Below are positions 49,792 through 58,084 of a DNA stretch of 64,000 bases, one piece after another (position 1 is the first letter of the stretch; each line of letters starts with the position of its first letter). The stretch is from contig NZ_JAKCFI010000004.1 of the NCBI RefSeq assembly GCF_021412625.1, positions 889,555-953,554 of the forward strand, written 5' to 3'. The translations under genes were made by a program, and so were the position numbers. The notes beneath the pieces are model-generated. The model was not told where the DNA came from. It did not search any database and saw only the letters and a list, made by a program, of their open reading frames with translations. The DNA comes from Myxococcus stipitatus (GTDB lineage Bacteria; Myxococcota; Myxococcia; Myxococcales; Myxococcaceae).

Positions 49792-50304
49792 CTACGACGA
49801 CCACCGCACCAGGGCCCAGCAGAACACCGCCAGGGCGATGATGCTCAGGGTGCCGTAGAGGAGGAACTCACGTCGCTCCTCGCGGGGGTCGTACCGCCCG
49901 GCCGTGCGGCGCTGGAAGGGCGCGCGGGCCATCTCCTCGGTGTAGACCCTGGTGGGGGTATCCGTCAGCGCCGCGAGCAGGTGGTTGTCGTAGGAGGCGT
50001 TGCGGAAGCCCCCCTCGTGCGAATCGAGGAAGACCTCCAGCACCGGGGCTTTCGCCAGCAGCTCGGGAAGCGTCCAGATGGTTCCGCTCGGCATCATGTC
50101 ATCATGTTCACGGCAGACGGGGACCGTGAAGGAGGCGGGCGTGGAGCACAGCGAGGGCGAGCCTCGGAACACCCGGGCGATGCGTCCTGTCACCACCGCC
50201 TCGCCTGGGGTGACGGAGGGAAGCTCGACGTGGTCCACCGTGACTTGCACGTGCAGCTCCGCATCCAGCGCCGCGCGGGCGTACTCATGGGGAGGAAGGG
50301 CCAT
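49792..50304 (-). CDS. Tail-anchored membrane protein of unknown function
   Basis: The predicted protein has 170 residues. A soluble N-terminal part (ELHVQVTVDHVELPSVTPGE, VTGRIARVFRGSPSLCSTPA, LEVFLDSHEGGFRNASYDNH) resembles a small OB or NTR-like beta-barrel: it has the V-x-G-x-I-x-x-V-F-R-G pattern seen in exported proteins with a signal of this kind. A C-terminal hydrophobic helix (LLYGTLSIIALAVFCWALV) anchors it, followed by RWSS. There is no N-terminal signal. I do not recognise the family. It converges on the GH5 gene. Confidence 0.65.
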   Translation of the reverse strand: MALPPHEYARAALDAELHVQVTVDHVELPSVTPGEAVVTGRIARVFRGSPSLCSTPASFTVPVCREHDDMMPSGTIWTLPELLAKAPVLEVFLDSHEGGFRNASYDNHLLAALTDTPTRVYTEEMARAPFQRRTAGRYDPREERREFLLYGTLSIIALAVFCWALVRWSS

Positions 50305-50344
50305 CCTTCCAGCTTAATCCGAGGGGCCCCGTGGATGCGCCAAC

Positions 50345-50833
50345 CCCACCCCCGAAGTCCTGTTGGGGATGGGCCTCGCGGGGCTGCTGGGCACGTACCT
50401 CATCGGGTTCCTCGTGGCCCGGTGGCTGTCCGCGGTGCTCATCGCCGCACCGGTTGCGATGGCCGTCATCGCGGTCGCGCTCGCCGTCCTCGGTCGGTCC
50501 CTCGCGCCGACGACCGTCCTCCTCTCATCGGCTGGGGCCTCATCGGCACGGCGGCCCCGGTCGCGTGGTGGACGTGGCTCAGCCGCACGCTGCCTCGCGA
50601 CGCGGAAGCGGGCGGCGGCCTCATGGTCGCGGCCATCCAGTTCGCCATCACCCTGGGCGCCTCGCTCGGCGGCTGCTGTTCGACCGTGACGGCTACCAGG
50701 CGCCTTCGTGATGAGCGCCGCGCTGCTCGGGGCCGCGGCCCTGCTGGCCGTCCGGGCGTCGCGGGACGTCCGCTCCACGCACGCCGAGGCCCGCCCGGCA
50801 TCGCCAGAGGGCCCCGACAGGAGGCAGGCGTGA
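50345..50833 (+). pseudogene. MFS transporter remnant (C-terminal part, frameshifted)
   Basis: Pieces of the last five or six helices of a major facilitator are visible in three frames: GLLGTYLIGFLVARWLSAVL, then after a frameshift near 50520 LIGWGLIGTAAPVAWWTWLS and VAAIQFAITLGASLGG, then LLFDRDGYQA in another frame near 50690, then FVMSAALLGAAALLAVRASR to the stop at 50833. The order and spacing match DHA1-type drug or sugar transporters. The N-terminal half and start are absent, and at least three frame changes make it non-functional. Confidence 0.75.
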
Positions 50834-50965
50834 AGGTCCCAACCCGGGCTGAACGGCCTGTTCACGTTCGACACGTGGCCCCCGCTGGGGCCGGGCGGTA
50901 CCCCTGGGACATGGGCGCCGCCCACCCGGTGTCTGTTGAACCTCCTACCCACGAGGCTGAAGACG

Positions 50966-51408
50966 ATGAAGAGAATGCGACACGCCCCCGCGACGCACCG
51001 ACGCTCCTGGCTCGGTGCGCTGCTGCTCGGTTCCTCCTCCCTGTTGGCGGCCTGTGCGGCGCCCTCCGCGTCGGTGGCGCGTCCGACGCCGGGCCTTTTC
51101 TTCCGGGGACACGTCACTGGGGCGGGCATCGGTCGAACACCACCACGCATCCAAGACTCAGCAGCAACACCCGGTTCATGAACTTCTATCCGTTCACGGA
51201 CATCGAGACGATTTCTCCCCGTCCGATGCTTTTCATCGCGGGCGAGCATGCCCACTCCCGGGAGTTCAGCGACGAGGCCTACCGGCTCGCCGGTGAGCCC
51301 AAGGCGCTGGTCATCGTGCCCGGGGCGGGCCACGTGGACCTCTACGACCGCGTGAACCTCATTCCCTTCGACACGTTGACCACGTTCTTCCAGACGAACC
51401 TGCGGTGA
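50966..51408 (+). pseudogene. Alpha/beta hydrolase lipoprotein remnant
   Basis: An intact lipoprotein start (MKRMRHAPATHRRSWLGALL, then LLAAC) runs to about 51120. In a different frame the end of an alpha/beta hydrolase then follows (NTRFMNFYPFTDIETISPRP, MLFIAGEHAHSREFSDEAYR, PGAGHVDLYDR), stopping at 51408. The catalytic Ser region is deleted, while the Asp/His end (GAGHVDLYD) is kept. It is a typical member of the dienelactone-hydrolase-like group often found beside MFS and alcohol dehydrogenase genes, so it belongs to the same eroding cluster as the neighbours. Confidence 0.72.
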
Positions 51409-51453
51409 CCCGGGCGTCGCCAGCGGTGCACACGAAACAAGGAGCAGCCGACC

Positions 51454-52479
51454 ATGCGTGGAGTTGTGATGGAAGCCCCCGGCGTCGTCCGGGTCGAGGA
51501 GCGAGAGGACCCGAAGCTCCTCGCGCCCACCGATGCCATCATTCGGCTCTCGGCGACCTGCATCTGCGGGTCGGACCTGTGGCCCTACCGCGGCGTCGAG
51601 CGCGTCGACCACACGCCGATGGGCCACGAGTACGTCGGCATCGTCGAGGAGGTTGGCGACGAGGTGAAGACCCTGAAGGTCGGTGACTTCGTCGTCGGGT
51701 CGTTCGTGATTTCGGACAACACCTGTGAGATCTGCCGGTCCGGGTACCCGTCGCGGTGCGTGCGCGGGGAGTTCGTGTCGCAGACGATTGGCACCCAGGC
51801 CGAACGGGCCCGTATCCCCCTGGCCGATGGGACCCTCGTGGCCACGCCCGCGCGGCCTCCGCCGGAGCTGATTCCGTCGCTGCTCGCCGCATCCGACGTG
51901 CTCGGCACGGGCTGGTTTGCCGCAGTCGCCGCCGAGGCGGGGCCTGGCAAGACGGTGGCCGTCGTCGGTGACGGCGCCGTTGGATTGATGGGCATCCTGG
52001 CCGCCAGGCAGCTCGGCGCCGAGCGTGTCATCGCCATGTCCCGTCACGCCAGTCGACAGGCGCTCGCCCGCGAGTTCGGCGCGACCGACATCGTCGAGGA
52101 GCGCGGCGACGCGGGCGTGGCGAGAATCAAGCAACTGACGAACGGGCTCGGCGCGCACAGCGTCATCGAGGCGGTCGGCACCCAGGAGTCGATGATGCAG
52201 GCCATTCGCGCCACCCGCCCCGGTGGACATATCGGCTACGTGGGCGTCTCCCACGAGGGCGTCGCCCTCCCAGCGGACGAGCTGTTCTTCTCCGAGGTGC
52301 ACCTGCACGGAGGTCCGGCCCCGGTACGCCGGTTCCTGCCCGAGCTCATCCAGCTCATCTGGGACCGGAAGATCAACCCCGGCAAGGTCTTCGACCTCAC
52401 CTTGCCGCTCGAGCAAGCGAGTGAGGGCTACAAGGCGATGGACGAGCGCCGCGCCATCAAGGTGATGCTCACGCTTTGA
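51454..52479 (+). CDS. Zinc-dependent alcohol dehydrogenase (MDR family)
   Basis: The predicted protein has 341 residues, full length for the MDR family. Zinc ligands and motifs: CICGSDLWPYRG (Cys38), GHEYVGIVEEVG (His58/Glu59), a structural cysteine region with only three cysteines (Cys91, Cys94, Cys102), and the Rossmann motif VVGDGAVGLMGI. NAD(P)H-dependent oxidation of an alcohol is expected; the substrate is unknown. It is the only intact member of a cluster whose MFS and hydrolase partners upstream are broken, which suggests it survived decay or has its own promoter. AAGGAGCA precedes ATG 51454. Confidence 0.92.
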   Translation: MRGVVMEAPGVVRVEEREDPKLLAPTDAIIRLSATCICGSDLWPYRGVERVDHTPMGHEYVGIVEEVGDEVKTLKVGDFVVGSFVISDNTCEICRSGYPSRCVRGEFVSQTIGTQAERARIPLADGTLVATPARPPPELIPSLLAASDVLGTGWFAAVAAEAGPGKTVAVVGDGAVGLMGILAARQLGAERVIAMSRHASRQALAREFGATDIVEERGDAGVARIKQLTNGLGAHSVIEAVGTQESMMQAIRATRPGGHIGYVGVSHEGVALPADELFFSEVHLHGGPAPVRRFLPELIQLIWDRKINPGKVFDLTLPLEQASEGYKAMDERRAIKVMLTL

Positions 52480-52526
52480 GCTACAAACGGGCTGCAATCC
52501 CGTACGGTGCGTGCTACACAGCCCAT

Positions 52527-52629
52527 GCGCTGGTCCATCCAGCGCCACCATGGCCTAGGTCACCCAATCCCATCCGCTTCGAGGACGCACGCCGTCCTCG
52601 CGAACGAGCCGCGCACGGAAGCCGTGCGC
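52527..52629 (+). promoter_or_regulatory. Three consecutive perfect hairpins in the leader of a Cfr-like gene
   Basis: The stems are GCGCTGG/CCAGCGC (52527-52533 and 52539-52545, loop 5), CGAGGACG/CGTCCTCG (52580-52587 and 52593-52600, loop 5) and GCGCACGG/CCGTGCGC (52611-52618 and 52622-52629, loop 3). All are perfect and lie within 103 bases. None is followed by a U-run. They lie 193-295 bases upstream of the start at 52822, in a 342-base gap without a gene, and could be an attenuator or an antibiotic-responsive leader. A terminator for the ADH gene is the simpler alternative for one of them. Confidence 0.5.
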
Positions 52630-52821
52630 CCTTGGGTTCTGGCTCGTCAGCGCCAACAGCGCCGGCGATTCCTGGGCCAAGGTGCCGTGGGAGCGGGAGC
52701 CGTGGGGATGCTTCGAGACGTCCTCCGCTCACGTCACGGCGTCGTCGCCGCGTGTGGAACACCGCACCGCCTCGTGCGCGCTTCCCCTCTTCACCCGTAC
52801 GTCCCTTCAGGAGTCATTGCC

Positions 52822-53928
52822 ATGCGTCGCGGCACCCTTCACGAACTCCCTCTCCCTCCTCCGGGTATCCTCGCCGAGGTTCACGCGTTCCTCCGCGGGC
52901 TCGGCGCGCCTGCGTATCGTTACCAGCAGTTGGTGACGGCATTTCAGCGTGGCGCGCAGAGTTTCCAGGAGGTCCGTGACCTGCCGAGCGACCTCCGGCA
53001 GCAGCTCGTCTCCCGCTTCGGGCAGACGGTCCTTCCCCTCGAGGTCGAGGCGGTGCGGACGGGAGAGCAGGTCGAGAAGGTGCTCTTCCGCACGCGCACG
53101 GGTGCGCGTGTCGAGACCGTGCTCTCGCGCTACCGCGCTGGCTGGTCCTCGGTCTGCGTGTCCACGCAAGCGGGCTGTGGTCTGGCTTGTTCGTTCTGTG
53201 CCACGGGCGCCCTGGGGCTCGAGCGCAACCTGAGCGTCGACGAGATTTGCGCACAAGTCGTGCACCGGCGTTGGAGTTCGGAGCCTGGCGGCGCGCCGAA
53301 AAGCGTCGCGTTCATGGGGATGGGCGAGGCGCTCGCGAACCCCAACGTGCTCACGGCGCTGAGCGTGCTCACGGCGCCGGGCTATGGCGGGCTGTCACCG
53401 CGCCGAATCACCGTCTCGACGGTGGGCCTGGCGCCGGCCCTGGCGGCGCTCACCGAGGCGCACCCGCAGGTCACCCTGACGCTCTCGGTCCATTCTCCGT
53501 TCCCCGAGCAACGCGCACGGCTCATTCCGCTCGAGCGTCGGTTCCCCCTCGAGGAGAACCTCGCCATCCTGGATCGACACGTCCTGCGCGCACGGCGGAA
53601 GACCTACCTGGCGTACCTGCTGATCGACGGCGTCAACGACTCGGAGGAACATCTCGTCGCGCTCGCGCGGCTCGTGCAGCGGCGCTCCAGGCCCGAGCTC
53701 TTTCACGTCAGCGTCATCCGTTACAACGCGGCCTTTGGGGCGGACCCGTCGTTCAGGGCCCCGGCGTCGTCGAAGGTCGACGACTTCGTGGCGCGGCTGC
53801 ATCGCCTGGGCGTCGGGGCGACGCGACGACAGCAGTTCGGGGCAGACATCGATGCCGCGTGCGGTCAGTTGCGCGCTGAATCGCTGGGCCGCCTCGGTCG
53901 CCGCCGTCCCTCTGGCGACCCGGCGTGA
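52822..53928 (+). CDS. Cfr-like radical SAM 23S rRNA (adenine-2503) methyltransferase
   Basis: The predicted protein has 368 residues. AGGAG lies upstream of ATG 52822. The radical-SAM cluster motif CGLACSFC uses Cys119, Cys123 and Cys126, and the two methyl-transfer cysteines are Cys112 and Cys347, the same order and spacing as RlmN (C118/C355) and Cfr (C105/C338). Features specific for Cfr rather than RlmN are FCATG-x-x-GL-x-x-NL-x-VDEI, FMGMGEALAN, PQVTLTLSVHSP, YLAYLLIDGVNDSEEH and the ending QQFGADIDAACGQL (RlmN has R-G-D-D-I-D). Cfr methylates C8 of A2503 and blocks phenicol, lincosamide, oxazolidinone, pleuromutilin and streptogramin A binding. Whether this chromosomal copy gives resistance or only C2 methylation is unproven. 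Confidence 0.85.
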   Translation: MRRGTLHELPLPPPGILAEVHAFLRGLGAPAYRYQQLVTAFQRGAQSFQEVRDLPSDLRQQLVSRFGQTVLPLEVEAVRTGEQVEKVLFRTRTGARVETVLSRYRAGWSSVCVSTQAGCGLACSFCATGALGLERNLSVDEICAQVVHRRWSSEPGGAPKSVAFMGMGEALANPNVLTALSVLTAPGYGGLSPRRITVSTVGLAPALAALTEAHPQVTLTLSVHSPFPEQRARLIPLERRFPLEENLAILDRHVLRARRKTYLAYLLIDGVNDSEEHLVALARLVQRRSRPELFHVSVIRYNAAFGADPSFRAPASSKVDDFVARLHRLGVGATRRQQFGADIDAACGQLRAESLGRLGRRRPSGDPA

Positions 53929-54120
53929 ATGACGACGGCTGGCGCGGTACGGGGCCGACTTCTCCCCCAGGTCGCCGAGGCCAGGTTCCCAGGGGGCCCT
54001 CGGGGATGTGCGACGCAAGAAGCGTCCGTGCCGCGAGCCGAAGCTATCATGTGGGAGCAGGCGCCAGGGCTCGACGACCCATCGGGGGAAGCGAGTCTGG
54101 CGCCTGAGCGAGGACAGACC

Positions 54121-55149
54121 GTGGAATCCAGACACCTCTCCGCACCCGCCTGGTCGGCGTTCAAAGCCTGGCTGCTCAAGTCGCGCGGCGTTCCCGTCTC
54201 CCACCTCCGGCTCCTGACCGGCGGCTGTCCGGCGGAGGAGCTGCCCGCGCTCGCGAAGGAGCTCGAGCGCGTGCGGGCCGACTTCAAGAAGCGCCCCAAC
54301 GAGGTCGCGGCCCCCGCGGACGAGGGCCTCCGGAAGGACTACGCGGCGCTCGGTGTGCCCTGGTCCGCGTGGGGCGAGGTGGCGCGCGAGGTCCAGCGCG
54401 ACCTGAAGCGCAAACGGTATGCGCGCTGGACGGGCGCGGATGCGCTCGAGTTCCCCGAGGGGCCTTCCGTCGAGGACCTGGTGACCGTCGTGTTGTTCGG
54501 AGGCGTGGAGCAGGCACGCCCTCATCTGCTGCGCCGCGCGTCGCTCGCCGCGGGCTCGCTCGAGGCGCTGTGGTGCCGCTGGCTCGCGGGGGAGCCGCTC
54601 GAGCCCCAGACGCTGCGTGCGTTCGCGGGTTCCCCGGAGCGGCTCGCGGAGCCCCTCTATGCTCCAGGCCTCGAGGAGGTGCTGCCGCTGTTCTTCGTCG
54701 AGCCCGACCTCGCACGGGCCGAGCGGGCGTTGGAGGTCGCCTCGGCCCAGAGGGGCGCGTCCTGGTCGCCGCCGTTGATGGACTTCCTGCGCTCCCTGCT
54801 GGGCCTGTGGCGTCAGGACGCTTCGGTGGACGAGGTGAGGTCGCGCTTCGACGCGAGCGTCGCGACCGTCTCGCCCTCCCAGGTCACCCAGCTGAGCGCG
54901 CTCGCCTATTTGTATGGCCGATACGTCGAGGCGCTTCCCCCGCACGCGCTGCTGGAACGGGTGGGCACGCGCCTCGAGTGCATCGCCGTGCCTGCCCGGG
55001 TCGCCGATGTCCAGCCCGTCATGGACGTCCTCGCGGCGCTCGAGGCGTTGACGGCCATGGGCCTGGGCCTCCGCGTGGAGCAGCGGCCTGGGGAGGTCCT
55101 CCTCTCCGCCCAGGAACCGGAGCGTGGGGGAGGGGACGAGTTCCTGTAG
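54121..55149 (+). CDS. Uncharacterised cytoplasmic protein (Leu/Ala/Glu-rich helical)
   Basis: The predicted protein has 342 residues. I prefer GTG 54121 because GAGGA is 7 bases upstream; an ATG at 54049 would add 24 residues. It has no signal or transmembrane helix. Segments such as RKDYAALGVPWSAWGEVARE, QTLRAFAGSPERLAEPLYAP, SPPLMDFLRSLLGLWRQDAS and LLERVGTRLECIAVPARVAD suggest an all-helical repeat fold. I do not recognise the family. It lies 193 bases behind the Cfr-like gene and is likely its own unit. Confidence 0.7.
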   Translation: MESRHLSAPAWSAFKAWLLKSRGVPVSHLRLLTGGCPAEELPALAKELERVRADFKKRPNEVAAPADEGLRKDYAALGVPWSAWGEVAREVQRDLKRKRYARWTGADALEFPEGPSVEDLVTVVLFGGVEQARPHLLRRASLAAGSLEALWCRWLAGEPLEPQTLRAFAGSPERLAEPLYAPGLEEVLPLFFVEPDLARAERALEVASAQRGASWSPPLMDFLRSLLGLWRQDASVDEVRSRFDASVATVSPSQVTQLSALAYLYGRYVEALPPHALLERVGTRLECIAVPARVADVQPVMDVLAALEALTAMGLGLRVEQRPGEVLLSAQEPERGGGDEFL

Positions 55150-55208
55150 CGCCGCCGCTTGACGAGGCTGTCATCGACACCACGCGGACGGGCACCAATA
55201 CTGCTGGA

Positions 55209-55871
55209 ATGCTCACGCTCTACGGCTTCGGCCGCGTCAATTCGAAGGTGGTGGGGGTTACTCGCGATCTGCGTGTCCTGTGGACGCTCGAGGAGCTCGG
55301 TGTGCCCTATCGGGTGCATGGTGTGGATCACCCGGCGGGGGAACTCCAGAGCGAGGAGTTCCGGCGGCTCAACCCCTTCACCCAGGTGCCGGTGCTCGAG
55401 GACGACGGCTTCGTGCTCACCGAGTCGGCGGCGATCCTGCTGTACCTGGCGGAGAAGACGGGCAGATTGATTCCCGCGGATCTCCAAGGCCGTGCCCAGG
55501 TGACACGCTGGTGCTTCGCCGCGCTCAACAGCGTGGAGCCCCCGCTGTTCCAGATTCTGATGATCGACCTGCTCGGCGCCGCGGATCCCACCGGCGAGCA
55601 GCGGCGTCCCGGACTGGTGAAGTACGCCGAGCGCGTGCTGAGCGCGCTGGAGTCCCGGTTGGAAGGCCGTCCCCATCTCACGGGCGAGGCGTTCACCGTG
55701 GCGGACATCCTGATGACGACGGTCCTGCGTGAGGTCCGCAACGCGGGCGTGCTCGATGGCTTCCCGCGGGTCGCCGCCTATCGCGAGCGGTGTGAGGGAC
55801 GGCCCGCCTGGCGGCGGACGCTGGAGGCCTATGAGCAGCGTCTAGGGGCCCCGGTGGGCAGCGCGCGCTAG
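55209..55871 (+). CDS. Glutathione S-transferase family protein
   Basis: The predicted protein has 220 residues. The N-terminal thioredoxin-like domain reads LTLYGFGRVNSKVVGVTRDL, RVLWTLEELGVPYRVHGVDH, NPFTQVPVLEDDGFVLTESA (cis-Pro and the E-S/T glutathione-binding motif ESAAI). The C-terminal helical domain has FTVADILMTTVLREVRN, the usual N-capping ADI motif. GSTs conjugate or reduce with glutathione, acting on electrophiles. No substrate can be inferred. ATG 55209 was chosen over upstream frames. Confidence 0.92.
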   Translation: MLTLYGFGRVNSKVVGVTRDLRVLWTLEELGVPYRVHGVDHPAGELQSEEFRRLNPFTQVPVLEDDGFVLTESAAILLYLAEKTGRLIPADLQGRAQVTRWCFAALNSVEPPLFQILMIDLLGAADPTGEQRRPGLVKYAERVLSALESRLEGRPHLTGEAFTVADILMTTVLREVRNAGVLDGFPRVAAYRERCEGRPAWRRTLEAYEQRLGAPVGSAR

Positions 55872-55972
55872 CGCGAGACGCGCTGACGCACGAGCAGCGG
55901 GAGTGGCTTGCTCTCGCTGCGTTCCTCCTGGAAGCTGGCGCCGGAACGGTGAGTGTCACTCCAGGAGGGCGC

Positions 55973-56548
55973 GTGCACGAGTACGATTTGATCGCGGACT
56001 GGTATGCGGCCCAACGCACGGGCCATATCGGCGTCCCGGAAGTGACGGCACTCGCGGCGTCGCTTCCGGCGGGCGCCATGGTGCTGGACGTCGGCTGTGG
56101 CACGGGGCTGCCGCTGACGCGGGTGTTGCTGGAGCACGGCTGTCACGTGATGGGGGTGGATAGCTCCCGCGAGCTGCTGGCGCGATTCCAGGCGAACTTC
56201 CCCCACGTGCCGGTGGTCTGTGCGCCCATCCAGTCGTGTGAGCTTCAAGCAGGGAGCTTCGACGCCGCGATGGCATGGGGCGTCCTGTTCCACCTGCGCC
56301 ACGAAGAGCAGGAACAGGCGATTGCCAATATCGCGCGGGCATTGAAGCCTGGCGCCGCGTTCCTCTTCACCTCGGGCGACGCCCATGGCTCCAGCGATGG
56401 CGCGCCGATGAATGGGGTGCCGTTCCGCTATCACTCATACAGCATCGCTGGGTATCGCGACCTGCTGCGCGCGCACGGGCTCACGTTGGAATCGACGCAC
56501 ACGGACCCTGGCGGGAACGTCTGCTTCCAGTCGCGCAAGACGGGATGA
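55973..56548 (+). CDS. SAM-dependent methyltransferase (class I)
   Basis: The predicted protein has 191 residues from GTG 55973, which has AGGAGG at 55963-55968; a GTG at 55949 is possible but lacks a site. Start VHEYDLIADWYAAQ, motif I VLDVGCGTGLPLT, the post-I acidic residue in VMGVDSSRELL, motif II-like FDAAMAWGVLFHL and motif III ALKPGAAFLFTSGD are all in order. It fits the small-molecule methyltransferase class (UbiE/Methyltransf_11-type). It is convergent with the MarR gene, leaving a 41-base gap. Confidence 0.88.
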   Translation: MHEYDLIADWYAAQRTGHIGVPEVTALAASLPAGAMVLDVGCGTGLPLTRVLLEHGCHVMGVDSSRELLARFQANFPHVPVVCAPIQSCELQAGSFDAAMAWGVLFHLRHEEQEQAIANIARALKPGAAFLFTSGDAHGSSDGAPMNGVPFRYHSYSIAGYRDLLRAHGLTLESTHTDPGGNVCFQSRKTG

Positions 56549-56589
56549 CGCAGACGCCCCTTCGCCGCGCGCGGCAGGATGCGCTTCGT

Positions 56590-57030
56590 TCAGTCGTCCG
56601 CGGCGTCGAGCATGCGCAGCAGCAGCGCTTGGAGGCGCTGCTGGTCCGCGGTGTTGAGCCGCTCCGTGAGGGGGGCGAGCGCCTGCTGGACTTGGACATA
56701 CATACGCTCGACGAGCTCCGCGCCCTGTTTCGTTAGAAAGACGTCGATGGCCCTGCCGTCTTCCGCGCTTGGCGCGCGCGCCACGATCCCCCGCTTCTCG
56801 GCGCGGTCGATGAGTCCCGTCATCGTCGACTTCTCGAGGCCGAGATAGTCGGCGAGCGCGACCATCCGCAGGCGCCGGTCCCGGAGGATGCCGATGACCC
56901 GAAGCAGGGTGAGGGAGACGTCGTTGTCGGCGCCGAGCCTGTTGAGCACGGCCGTCGTGACGAACGAGGCGCGTACGAGGGCGTCGACCAGCCCCTCGTC
57001 GGGCACCGGGGATTGCTGGGGCTTCACCAT
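56590..57030 (-). CDS. MarR-family regulator
   Basis: The predicted protein has 146 residues. The winged-helix domain has SLTLLRVIGILRDRRLRMVA, the recognition-helix region LGLEKSTMTGLIDRAEKRGI and the wing APSAEDGRAIDVFLTKQG, then a dimerisation helix. Start and length are those of the family. It is divergent from the oxidoreductase at 57132, and two perfect or near-perfect inverted repeats lie in between (57051-57089), so it most likely represses both itself and that gene. The ligand is presumably a phenolic or quinone-like compound, by family habit only. Confidence 0.92.
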   Translation of the reverse strand: MVKPQQSPVPDEGLVDALVRASFVTTAVLNRLGADNDVSLTLLRVIGILRDRRLRMVALADYLGLEKSTMTGLIDRAEKRGIVARAPSAEDGRAIDVFLTKQGAELVERMYVQVQQALAPLTERLNTADQQRLQALLLRMLDAADD

Positions 57031-57050
57031 GGGAGACCCATCCTGGCTTG

Positions 57051-57089
57051 GTTCGTATTGCGAATCAAATGTAGTTCGTGTTACGAACT
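57051..57089. promoter_or_regulatory. Two MarR-type operators
   Basis: GTTCGTATTGCGAAT (57051-57065) and AGTTCGTGTTACGAACT (57073-57089, perfect 7-bp arms) share the frame GTTCGT-x-TT-x-CGAA. Their centres are 23 bases apart. They sit 21-59 bases from the MarR start (57030) and 43-81 bases from the oxidoreductase start (57132). This is the classic layout for a MarR repressor controlling a divergent pair. Confidence 0.7.
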
Positions 57090-57131
57090 TGTTGGTGCCA
57101 CGAAGCGTCCCGTCCAGAAAAGGGGAAGTCC

Positions 57132-58073
57132 ATGAAAGCCGCCGTCATCCGCTCGTTCGAACAGCCACCGCGGTACGAAGACTTCGCTGTCCCCGTTCCC
57201 AAGGGCCGTGACGAGCTGCTCGTCGACGTGCTCGCTGTCGGTCTGCATCATCTCACCCGCGCGAGAGCCGAGGGCTCGCACTACACGAGTGCGGGCGTCC
57301 TCCCGCTCATCCCGGGCGTCGACGGTGTCGGGCGCGGCGCCGACGGCAAGCTGCGCTACTTCGTGGTCGACGGCACGCGAACGGGCACGATGGCCGAGAA
57401 GACGGTGATAGAGGCCGACCACAGCATCGTGCTCCCTCGTGACAGCGACCCCGTTACCGTCGCGGCGGCGATGAACCCCGCGATGGGGGCCTGGCTCGCG
57501 CTGCGTTGTCGCGTGCCCTTCAAGAAGGGGCAGAGGGTCCTCATCCTGGGGGCCACGGGGAATGCGGGGAGCATGGCCGTGCAGATTTCCCGGCACCTGG
57601 GCGCGCGGCAGATCATCGCGACGGGCCGTGACGAGCAGAAGCTCGCGAAGCTGCCCGGACTCGGCGCGACGGAGGTCGTGGCGCTGGGGGATGACCGGCT
57701 GGGCTCCCTCGCGCGTGAGGTGGATGTCGTGCTCGACTTCGTCTGGGGGGAGAGTACGCCGCGGGTCATGGACATGGTCGTCAGAGCGCGTGCGGAGCGT
57801 GAGCGACCGCTGGCATGGATCGAGATTGGTTCGGTCGCGGGGCAGACCGCCGCCATTCCAGCGGCCCTCCTGCGGGCTTCAGGTCTCCAGCTCGTCGGCA
57901 GCGGGCTCGGGTCGGTGCCAGGTCGGGAGATCGTCAAGGAGCTGCCGGCGCTCGTGAAGGAGATCGTGCGCGGTACGTTTCACCTCGATGTGAAGGCGAT
58001 GCCTCTCTCCAACGTGGAGCGGGCGTGGACCGAGGCCGCGCACGCGAACGAGCGCATCGTCCTGACCCCCTGA
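57132..58073 (+). CDS. MDR-family quinone-oxidoreductase-like protein
   Basis: The predicted protein has 313 residues. ATG 57132 is preceded by AGGGGAAG. The MDR fold has an N-terminal GroES-like part (VDVLAVGLHHLTRARAEGSH, VDGVGRGADGKLRYFVVDGT) and a Rossmann part with LILGATGNAGSMAVQISRHL, then ATEVVALGDDR and VDVVLDFVWGEST. No zinc ligands occur, which favours the zinc-less quinone-oxidoreductase/enoyl-reductase branch acting on quinones or enones with NADPH. It is controlled by the MarR twin operators. The gene is immediately followed by a headless beta-barrel gene (11-base gap). Confidence 0.88.
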   Translation: MKAAVIRSFEQPPRYEDFAVPVPKGRDELLVDVLAVGLHHLTRARAEGSHYTSAGVLPLIPGVDGVGRGADGKLRYFVVDGTRTGTMAEKTVIEADHSIVLPRDSDPVTVAAAMNPAMGAWLALRCRVPFKKGQRVLILGATGNAGSMAVQISRHLGARQIIATGRDEQKLAKLPGLGATEVVALGDDRLGSLAREVDVVLDFVWGESTPRVMDMVVRARAERERPLAWIEIGSVAGQTAAIPAALLRASGLQLVGSGLGSVPGREIVKELPALVKEIVRGTFHLDVKAMPLSNVERAWTEAAHANERIVLTP

Positions 58074-58084
58074 GGGACGTCTCG

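Noticed and set aside
50314..52551. 745-codon minus-strand frame opposite the pseudogenes and the ADH gene
   Set aside because: Low-complexity composition, and it covers a clear ADH gene on the other strand.
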